A DNA stretch of 64,000 nucleotides from JAGRCP01 sp942490705 (GCA_942490705.1 CALNXY010000007.1:124001-188000), one strand, 5' to 3'; shown: positions 27,456-37,117, counted from the stretch's first letter. A program made the numbers and translations. The notes: generated by a model from the sequence alone, not told the origin.

Positions 27456-28455
27456 GCAGGCCTTTGCCCGGGCCGGCCTGCTCGGCAATCCGTCCGACGG
27501 CTACAACGGCAAGACCATCTCTGTCATCGTGGCCAATTTTGGGGCCGAGGTCGTGCTCTATGAGTGGGATTCGGTCGACATCGTCCTGGCCGAGGCCGAT
27601 CGCGCGCGCTTTCGCTCGGTGCGCGATCTGGCTGATGACGTGCGCAGTCATGGCTACTATGGCGGCATCCGGCTGATCAAGGCCACGATCAAGTCGTTTG
27701 TCGATTACTGCGACGCCCAGGGCATTCCGCTGCATGATCAGAATTTCTCCGTGCGCTATGCCGCCAACGTGCCGCGCCAGGTCGGGCTGGCCGGCTCCAG
27801 CTCAATCATCGTGGCCACCCTGCGCTGTCTTATGGAATTCTATGACGTCGAAATACCGCTGCGCGTCCAGCCGTCGCTCGTGCTTTCGGTGGAGACCGAC
27901 GAGTTGGGCATTGCTGCGGGCCTGCAAGACCGGGTGATCCAGTGCTACGAGGGCGCGGTCTACATGGACTTTGATCGCGAGCAGGAGGAGATCGTCGATG
28001 GACTGCGCTGCTATGCGTATGAAGCGCTTCCTGTGGAACAACTGCCGCCCCTCTATGTGGCCTATCACACCGCGCTGGGCGAGCCGACCGAAGTGTTTCA
28101 CAATGATATTCGCGGTCGCTACAAGCGGGGCGAACCGGCTGTGGTTGAGGCCATGGCGCATTTTGCCGACCTGGCTGCGGCGGGCCGTGTTGCGCTGTTG
28201 GCCCAGGATTGGCCGCGTCTTGGCGCGCTGATTGACGAGAACTTTGACATCCGCCGCGCGCTCTATCAGCTACCCGCATGGCAGGCGGAGATGGTTGAAA
28301 CCGCACGCTCTTGCGGGGCCAGCGCCAAGTTTGCCGGCTCCGGCGGCGCGATCGTGGGTACCTATGCCGATGAGGCGATGTTCGACGCCTTGAGTGAGCG
28401 CCTGGCCGCTCTTCAAGTGCGCACAATCAAACCCTGTATTGTTAACACCCAATGA
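27439..28455 (+). CDS. GHMP kinase related to plant glucuronokinase
   Basis: A 338-residue sugar kinase. The N-terminal RAGLLGNPSDGYNGKTIS (residues 11-28) and the ATP loop PRQVGLAGSSSI (112-123) are followed by ELGIAAGLQDRV and FAGSGGAIVG. The order and wording follow plant glucuronokinase (glucuronate to glucuronate 1-phosphate) rather than galactokinase or heptose kinase, as recalled without a search. The start ATG at 27439 is 17 bases inside the galU end, with GGAGGA upstream. Together the pair could turn free glucuronate into UDP-glucuronate. The substrate is inferred and galacturonate is possible. Confidence 0.8.
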   Translation: MQIIRKQAFARAGLLGNPSDGYNGKTISVIVANFGAEVVLYEWDSVDIVLAEADRARFRSVRDLADDVRSHGYYGGIRLIKATIKSFVDYCDAQGIPLHDQNFSVRYAANVPRQVGLAGSSSIIVATLRCLMEFYDVEIPLRVQPSLVLSVETDELGIAAGLQDRVIQCYEGAVYMDFDREQEEIVDGLRCYAYEALPVEQLPPLYVAYHTALGEPTEVFHNDIRGRYKRGEPAVVEAMAHFADLAAAGRVALLAQDWPRLGALIDENFDIRRALYQLPAWQAEMVETARSCGASAKFAGSGGAIVGTYADEAMFDALSERLAALQVRTIKPCIVNTQ

Positions 28456-28496
28456 CGGTCCAACCTATGGGAGAGTGCCGGCTGAGCTTGCACAGT

Positions 28497-28528
28497 CCTG
28501 AGCTTGTCGAAGGATCGAAACCAAGCGG
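28497..28528. repeat. TTGTCGAA-type intergenic repeat copy
   Basis: CTGAGCTTGTCGAAGGATCG and the following AAACCAAGCGG belong to a short repeat seen again at 47098-47120, 59732-59752 and 62063-62130 in either orientation. It lies in the 242-base spacer before the ygeY-like gene, which otherwise shows no gene. Confidence 0.6.
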
Positions 28529-28697
28529 GTTGATACCGGCCCGCTCCGCATGCCGTTTTTCAGTCAATTTGGTCTATGGATTATCTTGCGCGCCCACTGG
28601 CTCAAACATGCGCTTTGGTGTACATTGACCGTCAGGTTCCTTGATCGAACAGGTCACATCAATCCGCCAACCTCGCATGAAATTGGGAAGGAAAACC

Positions 28698-29918
28698 ATG
28701 TCGGCAGTAGCAACGGCCCAGGCGCTCCATGACGCCGTCGAAGCCAAACGGGAGAATATCATCCGCTTCTTGCGCGAAATCGTCGCCATCCCCAGCATGG
28801 ACAGCCAGCTGGGTGAAGTGGGCGAGCGCGTGGCTGCGGAAATGCGCATGCTCGGCTTTGACGAAGTGCGCTTCGACAAGATGGGCAACATCTTTGGCCG
28901 CATGGGCGGCGGCCCCATCGTCATCGTCTACGACAGCCACATCGACACCGTGGGGGTCGGCGATCCTGCGGCGTGGGCATGGGATCCTTTTGAAGGAAAG
29001 GTTGAAGACGGCGTCCTCTTCGCCCGCGGCGCGTGTGACGAAAAAGGCTCCACGCCCGGCATGATCTACGGCATCGCCCTGGGTCGTGATCTTGGCCTGA
29101 TCGATTCTGAGCAGGTCACCATGTACTATTTTGGCAACATGGAAGAGTGGTGTGACGGCATCGCGCCCCACAGCTTTGTCGAGGCGGACCCCCAGGTGAA
29201 ACCTGATTTCGTGGTCATTGGTGAGCCGACTAAGATGCAGGTTTATCGCGGTCACAAGGGACGGCTGGAGCTCAAAATCACGGCCAAGGGCAAGAGCGCG
29301 CACGCGGCAGCCAATCAACTGGGCGACAACGCCATCTACAAGATGCTGCCGGTCATCGACGCCATCAGCAAGATGGAGCCGGAGCTGGGTGATCATCCCT
29401 TCCTGGGCCATGGCAAGATCACCGTGAGTGACATGGTCGTCAGCACGCCTTCCATCAACGCCGTGCCTGACGAGTGTACCATCTTCATCGACCGCCGCAT
29501 GACCTTTGGCGAGTCGCGCGCCGATGTGCGCCGCCAGCTCGAAGCCGTGATTCCTGCCGAGCACAAAGCGAGCATCACGATTGAGGAACTCTTCTACGAC
29601 GAGCCGAGCTACACCGGGTTCGTGTTCCCCGTGGAGAAATATTTCCCGGCCTGGGCCTATGAGGAAGACCACCCGCTCGTGGAGGCCGGTCAGGCGGCGC
29701 GTGCGGCCATTGGTCTGCCCGATGCGCCCAGCGGCAAGTGGGGCTTCAGTACGAACGGCATCTATTGGGCCGGCAAGGCGGGCATCCCGTCGATTGGATT
29801 TGGCCCGGGCGATGAGCTGACCGCACACACGACGGAAGACAGCGTGTCGCTGGACGAAGTCGTGCTCGCGACCGAGTTCTATGCGCTGCTGCCAAGCATG
29901 ATTGCCGCCCCAAAGTAG
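28698..29918 (+). CDS. ygeY: YgeY-family M20 metallohydrolase (selenium-metabolism linked)
   Basis: A 406-residue M20 peptidase-like hydrolase with a di-zinc site: H81-D83 (YDSHIDTVG), D114 (GACDEKG), E149-E150 (GNMEEWCDG), and a C-terminal THT after ELTA. The wording around these residues is that of the YgeY subgroup, which accompanies selenium-dependent molybdenum hydroxylase operons and acts on an amide of the purine-degradation route. GGAAGGA at 28686-28692 picks the ATG at 28698 over an upstream in-frame start. The gene is followed by a clear terminator and lies on the same strand as the rest of the cluster. Confidence 0.88.
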   Translation: MSAVATAQALHDAVEAKRENIIRFLREIVAIPSMDSQLGEVGERVAAEMRMLGFDEVRFDKMGNIFGRMGGGPIVIVYDSHIDTVGVGDPAAWAWDPFEGKVEDGVLFARGACDEKGSTPGMIYGIALGRDLGLIDSEQVTMYYFGNMEEWCDGIAPHSFVEADPQVKPDFVVIGEPTKMQVYRGHKGRLELKITAKGKSAHAAANQLGDNAIYKMLPVIDAISKMEPELGDHPFLGHGKITVSDMVVSTPSINAVPDECTIFIDRRMTFGESRADVRRQLEAVIPAEHKASITIEELFYDEPSYTGFVFPVEKYFPAWAYEEDHPLVEAGQAARAAIGLPDAPSGKWGFSTNGIYWAGKAGIPSIGFGPGDELTAHTTEDSVSLDEVVLATEFYALLPSMIAAPK

Positions 29919-29990
29919 TCTTGGGCCGGGAAGTGTACTCTACCTTGAATAACCAAAATGTTTGACCCGCATACCGTGCGGATGTAGCAA

Positions 29991-30029
29991 GGCGGCATCA
30001 CCACCCGGTGATGCCGCCATTTAATTTTT
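29991..30029 (+). terminator. Rho-independent terminator after ygeY
   Basis: Perfect 12-bp stem (29991-30002 with 30007-30018, loop ACCC), followed by ATTTAATTTTT. It ends rightward transcription. The facing gene ends at 30051, so the hairpin also separates convergent units. Confidence 0.92.
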
Positions 30030-30050
30030 CGGGGTATCGTCCGTACAGGT

Positions 30051-32003
30051 CTAGGTCTCGATGTTCATGGGCCATTGACCGAGCGCAGGGGTTCGGTCCG
30101 GTCCGTAGAGTTCCTGCACGAAGTCAACGATGGCGTTGCGGAAGTCAATCAGGGCAAGGTTCCGTGGGTCTGTGGCTCCCCCGGGGAAAAAGAGCTCGCT
30201 ACTCACACCGCCAGGTGGAATGAAGGAGCGATAGGGTGTAGAAAAGACAAAGGTGAAGTAGAAGGTCGCAATTTTGCCCAAGACGCCCGTTGTGGGCATG
30301 TACTTGAGCAGCGTGGGCGTATCAAACTCGCTGGTAGGCGGCGGAATGGCGGCGTCCTGCAGGCAGGGCGGGAAGTTGGCGACAAAGGTCAGCCCGGGAT
30401 TGGCCGCCGGACTGAGCCGGGACGCGCCGTGTACCGTCAGCCGATAGACCAGGCTGGTCAGCACACGCTTCAGTGCCTCTTTTGTATTCATTACAGGCAG
30501 ACCGCGGATATTGCCGCCCTGGGAATCGGCCGCTTCGCGCAGCCACGCGTGCAGCGGGGCGTCGACCGCGACAGCCGCGTCGTCCGCATAGCTGGCGTCC
30601 ACAAATTTGTTGACATAATCTGAGGTTGTTTGCCAGATACGCACTTGCTGGCCCACGATCGGGTAGCGATCCCAAGGCGCATCAACGCTGAAGTCGTCTT
30701 CGTCCAGGCCCAGGGATTGGATTTTCTGTAAAGGATCGTCGTCGAAGTATTCTCGTCCTTGGGCATAGGTGTTGATCAGCTCAAGAAACTGGAAGCGCGT
30801 GCTAATGGAAGTGGGGGGTGCGATTCTCGACCAGAGAATCAGCAGAATGGTGTCAAAGGCGATCAGATAATCGGATTGCGGCGCCAGCAGTTGGGCGACA
30901 GGATGCTCAGGCGGCAGCGAGTCCTCCAATGTCATCAACATCGCCGCGCTGACAATGTGCCATGGGTAGACGTGACCAAGCCAGATGCCGAAAACCGTCA
31001 CGGACGTTTTGGCGGCCTGCAGCGCATAGAGCCAGGCCGCGTCCGTTGCCTGACCCCGTTTGTAAACCTGCACGCCGTCGTCATCATGACCCGAAACACG
31101 AATCGCAACCGGCGTGAGCGCCTTGGAGAGAGGATCCTGCTGCAGAAGCGTGATCGTGGCCGGCGTGAAACGCGTCAACCCATCCACTGTTTGCGGTTCT
31201 ACCGACGTGAACAGTGTCAAATCGATGGCGTAGAGCAGACCATCGCTCGCGGCAGATGCCAGCTCATTTGTCCAGGCGTCGCCAAATTTGGCGGCAAAGT
31301 AGTCAACCCGCTCCGCCTTTATCTTCTCCAGGATTAGCAAATCATATGCCAGCCCGTGTTGCGCGATGTTGGGCCAGAATTGGGCGCTGGCAGCATCTGC
31401 ATCGGTCAGCGAAGCCGCCCACGTCGGCAGCAATTCGGTGAGCCCGTCCTGGTAGACCGACTGAAAGGTGGTCCAGGGCATGGCAAACTGCTCGGGTTCG
31501 GTCAGAGATAGTGTTGTGAGTGGGTCGCTGCCGCCGAAGAAGGGCAGCGCCTGCGGCTCGGGCTGGCCTTCGCCGGCGGCCCCCGGCGGCGTCACCCTAT
31601 CCGATTTGAAGTAGCTTTCGTCTGCCAACATTTCAGCCAGCTGATCAGGATCGTTGTCGATCATCTGCAGCAGGTCGTTGCGCGCCGTGGCGGCCTCATC
31701 CCATACGGGCGGGGAGACAGGCGAGAGCTGTGACGGGTCAGCAGACGCCGCATCAACCCCTTCCGGTTGGGGCGTAAACGCAATGCGCGGGCTTGGCTTC
31801 CCGTACATGAACCACTTGGCCGTCGCTTCATGCTCGCCGATCTTATAAAAAATGGAGAGCCCCTCCATGGCGTTTCCAGTCTCTTTGGAACGCGCGTTCA
31901 GCTTCAGCAACATCTGGCCAACTTCGATCACGCCGGCGCGCGGAATCGCCGGCACGTCATGAAGGCCCCAGTCTTGCACAGGTAGCTTTCCAGTTGCGCC
32001 CAT
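30051..32003 (-). CDS. Lipoxygenase-like protein with altered iron ligands
   Basis: A 650-residue protein without a signal peptide. Its core matches the lipoxygenase helical domain: GLLYAIDL and LTPVAI, then AWLYALQAAK, the pair H344/H349 with the diagnostic 5-residue step (GHVYPWH), and PPEHPVAQLLAP. The third His would be H525 (TVHGASR), where the usual Asn four residues on is R529. The chain ends ...NIET, so the C-terminal Ile that normally binds iron is not terminal. A standard non-haem iron site is therefore doubtful. AAAGGAG picks the ATG at 32003. It is oriented against the flanking molybdenum hydroxylase genes; its role there is unknown. Confidence 0.72.
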   Translation of the reverse strand: MGATGKLPVQDWGLHDVPAIPRAGVIEVGQMLLKLNARSKETGNAMEGLSIFYKIGEHEATAKWFMYGKPSPRIAFTPQPEGVDAASADPSQLSPVSPPVWDEAATARNDLLQMIDNDPDQLAEMLADESYFKSDRVTPPGAAGEGQPEPQALPFFGGSDPLTTLSLTEPEQFAMPWTTFQSVYQDGLTELLPTWAASLTDADAASAQFWPNIAQHGLAYDLLILEKIKAERVDYFAAKFGDAWTNELASAASDGLLYAIDLTLFTSVEPQTVDGLTRFTPATITLLQQDPLSKALTPVAIRVSGHDDDGVQVYKRGQATDAAWLYALQAAKTSVTVFGIWLGHVYPWHIVSAAMLMTLEDSLPPEHPVAQLLAPQSDYLIAFDTILLILWSRIAPPTSISTRFQFLELINTYAQGREYFDDDPLQKIQSLGLDEDDFSVDAPWDRYPIVGQQVRIWQTTSDYVNKFVDASYADDAAVAVDAPLHAWLREAADSQGGNIRGLPVMNTKEALKRVLTSLVYRLTVHGASRLSPAANPGLTFVANFPPCLQDAAIPPPTSEFDTPTLLKYMPTTGVLGKIATFYFTFVFSTPYRSFIPPGGVSSELFFPGGATDPRNLALIDFRNAIVDFVQELYGPDRTPALGQWPMNIET

Positions 32004-32344
32004 CGATGGCTCCTTTCCCAACTGCACATGTGAGGAACCTTAACTATAGCCGGATTTAATGGGCTGTCAATCGATTGAAATCGCCCGTGCTGTAACAGGC
32101 TCAGATCAACACAGAAATAGCCGCGGGTCGGCGCAGATGTAGCAGATCCGTGCGGATCATCTCTCAACGATCTGCGGTGGATGCTTAGGTCAAACGATTG
32201 CTTTGATGTAAGATAATCGAGCTGATACGGGCTGCGCAGCCTCAGCGCTGGGTTATGACACAGTGCACGCAGAAACCGTGCGCCTGGCTGTGCTGTACCG
32301 TAGCGTCATGCTTACCCTCTTCCAAGAACTAGGAGCCACAAGCC

Positions 32345-33322
32345 ATGCAGAGCAATCTCCGCGGCCGTGACATGATCACGACCCAAGACTGGACCAAAGA
32401 TGAAATTGATACCGTGATGGAACTGGCCTTCGACCTGAAGCGGGCCCGGGCGGTTGGCCGCGATCACGCCTACCTGCGCGACAAGGTGTTGGCCATGCTC
32501 TTCTTTTTCACCAGCACACGCACGCGCTCCAGCTTTGAGGCGGGGATTGCGCAGATGGGCGGCCACGGTGCGTTCATCGACAGCACCACGACGCAAATCA
32601 GCCACGGTGACACGGCCAAGGAGATCGGTGAGATCTACGGGCGTTACTATGACGGAATCGCCATTCGTCAGTGCGACTGGAACTTTGGCAACCAGTACAT
32701 CAACGAGGTTGCTGATGCCAGTCGCGTGCCGATCCTCAATATGCAGTGCGACGTCTACCACCCCTTCCAAATCCTGGCCGATCTGATGACGATTATCGAG
32801 AAAAAGGGCGACCCGCGCGGCAAGACCATTGCCGTGAGCTACGCCTATGCCTCAAGCTATCAGAAGCCCCTGAGCGTGCCCCAGAGCCTCATCCTGCTTA
32901 TGACCCGCTACGGCATGAACGTGCGCCTGGTCCACCCGCCGGAGTTCAAGCTCATGCCCGACATCGTGCAGCAGGCCGCGGACAATGCCCAGGCCGCCGG
33001 CGGCAACTTCGAAATCATGGACGACATGGATGCCGGCTTTGCCGATGCCGACATTGTCTATCCCAAGAGCTGGGGCTGCTGGGTGACGACGGAAGACCAG
33101 GACGAGAGCGTCGAGATCGGCAAGCAGTATGAAGACTGGATCTGCGACGAGCGTCGCATGGCCCTCGCCAAGCGCGACGCCATCTACATGCACTGTCTGC
33201 CCGCTGACCGCAATATCGAAGTCACTGACGGCGTCATTGACGGGCCCCAGTCGGTTGTCTACGACGAAGCCGAAAACCGTCTCCACGTGCAGAAATCCGT
33301 GATGGCGCTCACGATGAATTAA
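32345..33322 (+). CDS. ygeW: YgeW-type knotted carbamoyltransferase
   Basis: A 325-residue transcarbamylase. The carbamoyl-phosphate loop is S57-T-R-T-R61 (FFTSTRTRSSFE) and the C-terminal motif HCLPADR is present. The long ERR/YEDW segment and the neighbours identify the YgeW group rather than ornithine or aspartate transcarbamylase. The role is carbamoyl transfer from a ureido intermediate in purine breakdown, giving carbamoyl phosphate that can be used for ATP. It starts the main Xdh operon; the next gene follows after 10 bases. The 341-base spacer upstream, shared with the opposite gene, has no clear promoter. Confidence 0.9.
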   Translation: MQSNLRGRDMITTQDWTKDEIDTVMELAFDLKRARAVGRDHAYLRDKVLAMLFFFTSTRTRSSFEAGIAQMGGHGAFIDSTTTQISHGDTAKEIGEIYGRYYDGIAIRQCDWNFGNQYINEVADASRVPILNMQCDVYHPFQILADLMTIIEKKGDPRGKTIAVSYAYASSYQKPLSVPQSLILLMTRYGMNVRLVHPPEFKLMPDIVQQAADNAQAAGGNFEIMDDMDAGFADADIVYPKSWGCWVTTEDQDESVEIGKQYEDWICDERRMALAKRDAIYMHCLPADRNIEVTDGVIDGPQSVVYDEAENRLHVQKSVMALTMN

Positions 33323-33332
33323 GGAGTTTCCC

Positions 33333-34085
33333 ATGTCAACCCTCGTAGCCTATCACCGGCCCGAATCTGTCGAAGCGGCGCTGCAGCTGCTGGCGCGCGA
33401 CGGGGTGCAAGTCGTCGCGGTTGCCGGCGGCGCCCACGCGGTTGCTGAACTCTCAGCCCGTGGCGTGGAGGAGGTTGTCGATCTCCAGGCGCTCAATCTG
33501 GACGCAATCGAGGCAGGCAAAATCGATGTGACCATCGGCGCTACGGCCACACTGCAGGCGCTGGCTGAGCACGAGCGCCTGCCCGCGATCGTGCGCGAAG
33601 CCGCCTATCGCGAAGGCCCTAATACGTTGCGTCACGCCGCAACGATAGGCGGGACAATCGCACGGGGTGAGTCAACCAGCGAGCTGCTGGCCGCGCTGCT
33701 CATCCACGAAGCCGAGGTTGACGTCGCCAGCGCAGACGGCCCGCAGCGTCTGCCCCTGGCGGAGGTGTTGCGGGAGCGTCCGGTGGTCCTGGCCGGCGGC
33801 TTGATCACCGCCGTGCGTTTTGGTCTGGCCGGCGGCGCCTGTGCGACGGCACGCGTGGCGCGCACCCCCGCCGATGCCCCCATCGTGGCCGCCGCCGCCC
33901 GGCGTACGCCGGACGATCGGACGCTACTGGCGCTCTGTGGCGTAGCCGCAACGCCGGTGTTGGTCGATCCAACCAACGTCGATGGCAGCATCGATCCACC
34001 CGGCGACTTCCGCGGCTCATCCGGGTATCGCCGGGAAATGGCGCAAATTTTGGCCAACCGCGTTTTGGCAGAGGTGGCAGAATGA
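33333..34085 (+). CDS. FAD-binding subunit of molybdenum hydroxylase (YgfM/CoxM-like)
   Basis: A 250-residue FAD domain of the CO/xanthine dehydrogenase family. It has the flavin-binding segments VAVAGGAHAVAEL near residue 30 and LRHAATIGGTIARGESTSEL around 100-120. It would carry electrons from the molybdenum subunit to an acceptor. AAGGAG precedes the ATG. It overlaps the large subunit gene by ATGA, so a complex is expected. Confidence 0.88.
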   Translation: MSTLVAYHRPESVEAALQLLARDGVQVVAVAGGAHAVAELSARGVEEVVDLQALNLDAIEAGKIDVTIGATATLQALAEHERLPAIVREAAYREGPNTLRHAATIGGTIARGESTSELLAALLIHEAEVDVASADGPQRLPLAEVLRERPVVLAGGLITAVRFGLAGGACATARVARTPADAPIVAAAARRTPDDRTLLALCGVAATPVLVDPTNVDGSIDPPGDFRGSSGYRREMAQILANRVLAEVAE

Positions 34086-37000
34086 AGATTTACCTAACCA
34101 TCAACGGCAACGGGCGCGAGCTGGACTGTGCGCCAGGCGAGACCCTCATGCAGGTGCTGCGGCGTGAAGGCTTCTACAGCGTTCGCTTTGGCTCCCACAC
34201 GGGCGAAACCGGCGCGGCCGCGCTCTTGCTCGACGGCAAGCTGGTCAACGCCGATGTGCTGCTGGCGGCGCAGGCCGACGGTCACGCCATCGAGACCATC
34301 GAGGGGCTCTCCAAGGGACTCGACCTTCACCCGATTCAGCAGGCCTTCATCCGCTCGGGCGCGATTCAGTCCGGCTACTCCACGCCGGCCATGATCCTGG
34401 CGGCCAAGGCGTTGATCGAACGTAACCCCAACCCCACCGAGGCTGAAGTGCGCGATGCGCTGTCGGGCATCCTCTGCCGCGAGACGGGTTATCTGAAACC
34501 GGTCCAGGCAGTGCTGGAAGCCGCGGCCGTCATGCGCGGCGAGGCGCCGACCCCCGTGGCGCTTAACGTGCTGCCGCCCATCCTGCCGCCAGGCAGTGAA
34601 TATGTCGATCTCTTCCGGCCCGACGATGCGCCAGATGATACCGGTCCGGGGGAAGGTAAGGCGCCTGGCGAGCCTGACGTCCTGTGGGATGCGCCTCTCC
34701 CCAGCGCTGATCCCCAGCCGTCGACGGCCGTGACGACTATGCCCAAATTTGTCGTCGCGCCCGAAGCGCCGGAGACAAAGGTCGTGGGCAAGCCTGAAAT
34801 CAAGGTCGACGCCGTGAAGCTGGCCAAAGGCAATCCCGCCTTTGTCGATGACGTGGAGATGCGCGGCATGCTCTACGCCAAGCTGCTGACCAGTCCCCAC
34901 GCCCATGCCCGCATCCTCGACATTGACGACAGCGCGGCCCGTGCCCTGCCCGGCGTCCATGCCGTGATCCACTACAAAAACGTGCCGCGGGTCAAGTATG
35001 CCTCGGGCGGCCAGTCGTATCCCAACCCGCCGCCCTACGACCAGGTGAGCTTCGACACCAAAGTGCGACACGTCGGCGATCGGGTCGCGGCGGTGGCTGC
35101 CGAGTCCCTGGAGATTGCCGAAGAGGCGCTCAAGCGCATCAAGGTGCAATACGAGGTGCTGCCCGCAGTCTTTGACGAGAACGAAGCCATCCAGCCCGGC
35201 GCGCCCGTCATCCATGACGAGGATGATACCGAAGAGATTCACGACGCTGAACGCAACATCGTTCACCACATCAAGGCCAATATCGGCAATATGGACGACG
35301 GGTTTGCCAAGGCCGATCACGTCTTTGAACATGCCTATTACGTGCATCAGGTGCAGCAAGCGCCGATCGAGCCCCATATCGCCATTTCGTACTGGGATGC
35401 CGACGAGCGTTTGGTCATCCGTACCTCGACGCAGGTGCCCTTCCACGTGCGTCGCATGGTCGCGCCGCTGCTGGGCATTCCGGTCAAGCGCATCCGCGTG
35501 ATCAAGCCGCGCATTGGCGGCGGCTTTGGCGTCAAGCAGGAGATGCTGATCGAGGACATTGTCAGTCATCTGACCGTGGCCACCGGCCGGCCCGTGCGGA
35601 TGGAACTGACGCGCGAAGAGGAGTTCATCGCTTCGCGCACGCGCCATCCCCAGAGCATCGTCTACAAGAGCGGCGTCATGAACGACGGCGCCCTCGTCGC
35701 TCAGGAGTTGCGCATCGTCGCCAACACGGGCGCGTACGGTACCCATGGCCTGACCGTGCAGACGGTGAGTGGGCTGCGCGGGCTCAGCACTTACAACGCG
35801 TCCTACAAGCGCTTTGACTGCATTGTGGCCTACACCAACATTCCCGTGCCCGGCGCCTATCGGGGCTACGGCGCGCCCCAGGCGCTCTTTGCGCTGGAGA
35901 GCCACATGGACGAGATCGCCCATGCTTTGGGCATGGACCTCATTGAGTTTCGGCGCAAGAATTGGGTGCGTCCCGGCGATCCGCTGGAGATTGCCGTGCA
36001 CCTGGCCGAGGGCGAGAAAGATAATGTCGCCACGATTCCTGTCTTGGGCAGCAGCGGCTTGAGTGAATGCATCGCCCAGGGCATGCAGGCCATCGACTGG
36101 TCGCGCCATGGTGATGACGCCTGGCGTCTGTGCAAGGATTTGATGGACGATCCGGACGCCGCCCATCCCTATCTCCGCCGCGGGCTCGGCATGGCCGTCT
36201 GCATGCACGGCACCGCGATTCCCGGTCTGGACATGGGCGGGGCCAGCATCAAGATCAACGACGACGGCTCCTTCAATGTACTGGTCGGCGCCACCGATCT
36301 GGGCACAGGCTCGGACACGGTCCTGGGACAGATCGCTGCCGAGGTATTGGGCGTGCCCCTGGACGATATCCTCATGTACTCCAGCGATACCGACATGACG
36401 CCATTCGATGTGGGCGCGTATGCCTCCAGCACCACCTACATCTCCGGCACTGCGGTTCAGCGTGCGGCCGAACTGGTGCGCGAGCAGATCAAGGAGCGGA
36501 CGGGCCTCATGTTGGGGTTGACGGACTGGCAGGAGGTGACGCTCAGCGATCGCCGTGCGCATGCGCCCGACGGTCGCTCGGTCACATTGGAGGAAGTCGC
36601 CCTCCATTCGCTCCACCAGGACCAGCAGCGGCAGATCATGGCCACGGCTTCTTTTGTGGCAACCGATTCGCCGCCGCCCTTCGCCGGCCAATTCGCTGAA
36701 GTGGAGGTCGACATCCGCACCGGTCAGGTGACGGTCAAAAAGCTGGTGATGGCGGTCGATTGCGGTGTGGCCATCAATCCCATGACGGCCAGCGGACAGA
36801 TCGAGGGCGGCATGACCCAGGCCCTGGGCTATGCCCATTGCGAGGAGATGGCGTACGACGCAGCAGGCCGGATGGTCAATGCCAGCTTTGGTCCGTACAA
36901 GATCTATCGCGCCGACGAGATGCCTGAACTGGAGACGATTCTGGTCCAGACCATCGAGCCGACAGGTCCCTTTGGGGCCAAGGCCGTGGCCGAGATTCCC

Positions 37001-37117
37001 AAGGACGGCGTCGCGCCGGCGATGGCGAACGCCATCTTCCACGCCACGGGCGTGCGCGTGCGCAGCATTCCCTTTACGCCGGAACGGGTCTGGCGTGCAT
37101 TGGCGCAGCGAGCATGA
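34082..37117 (+). CDS. xdhD: XdhD-like molybdenum hydroxylase large subunit with degenerate Fe-S domain
   Basis: A 1011-residue fusion. The N-terminal about 160 residues have the two Fe-S folds, but seven of the eight usual Cys are replaced (S38, T43, A46, D58; S97, S100, E134) and only C132 is left. After a Pro-rich linker (about 165-230), the molybdopterin domains follow: GGGFG at about residues 480-484, GAYRGYGAPQ, and GAKAVAE with the catalytic Glu near the end. E. coli XdhD shows the same loss, so it is a subfamily trait. The likely reaction is xanthine or hypoxanthine hydroxylation with a labile selenium on Mo. No in-frame UGA is needed. A different redox path from Mo is implied. Confidence 0.88.
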   Translation: MKIYLTINGNGRELDCAPGETLMQVLRREGFYSVRFGSHTGETGAAALLLDGKLVNADVLLAAQADGHAIETIEGLSKGLDLHPIQQAFIRSGAIQSGYSTPAMILAAKALIERNPNPTEAEVRDALSGILCRETGYLKPVQAVLEAAAVMRGEAPTPVALNVLPPILPPGSEYVDLFRPDDAPDDTGPGEGKAPGEPDVLWDAPLPSADPQPSTAVTTMPKFVVAPEAPETKVVGKPEIKVDAVKLAKGNPAFVDDVEMRGMLYAKLLTSPHAHARILDIDDSAARALPGVHAVIHYKNVPRVKYASGGQSYPNPPPYDQVSFDTKVRHVGDRVAAVAAESLEIAEEALKRIKVQYEVLPAVFDENEAIQPGAPVIHDEDDTEEIHDAERNIVHHIKANIGNMDDGFAKADHVFEHAYYVHQVQQAPIEPHIAISYWDADERLVIRTSTQVPFHVRRMVAPLLGIPVKRIRVIKPRIGGGFGVKQEMLIEDIVSHLTVATGRPVRMELTREEEFIASRTRHPQSIVYKSGVMNDGALVAQELRIVANTGAYGTHGLTVQTVSGLRGLSTYNASYKRFDCIVAYTNIPVPGAYRGYGAPQALFALESHMDEIAHALGMDLIEFRRKNWVRPGDPLEIAVHLAEGEKDNVATIPVLGSSGLSECIAQGMQAIDWSRHGDDAWRLCKDLMDDPDAAHPYLRRGLGMAVCMHGTAIPGLDMGGASIKINDDGSFNVLVGATDLGTGSDTVLGQIAAEVLGVPLDDILMYSSDTDMTPFDVGAYASSTTYISGTAVQRAAELVREQIKERTGLMLGLTDWQEVTLSDRRAHAPDGRSVTLEEVALHSLHQDQQRQIMATASFVATDSPPPFAGQFAEVEVDIRTGQVTVKKLVMAVDCGVAINPMTASGQIEGGMTQALGYAHCEEMAYDAAGRMVNASFGPYKIYRADEMPELETILVQTIEPTGPFGAKAVAEIPKDGVAPAMANAIFHATGVRVRSIPFTPERVWRALAQRA

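Noticed and set aside
28659..29828. 389-codon minus-strand open frame opposite ygeY
   Set aside because: It is His/Asp-rich and low-complexity, typical of antisense frames. The plus strand carries the M20 zinc motifs.
34094..37042. 982-codon minus-strand open frame opposite xdhD
   Set aside because: It is a shadow of a high-GC gene; the plus strand has all molybdopterin motifs.
34082..37117. Selenocysteine (in-frame UGA) in the molybdenum hydroxylase
   Set aside because: The frame is continuous without UGA. Selenium in this family is a labile cofactor ligand, not a selenocysteine.
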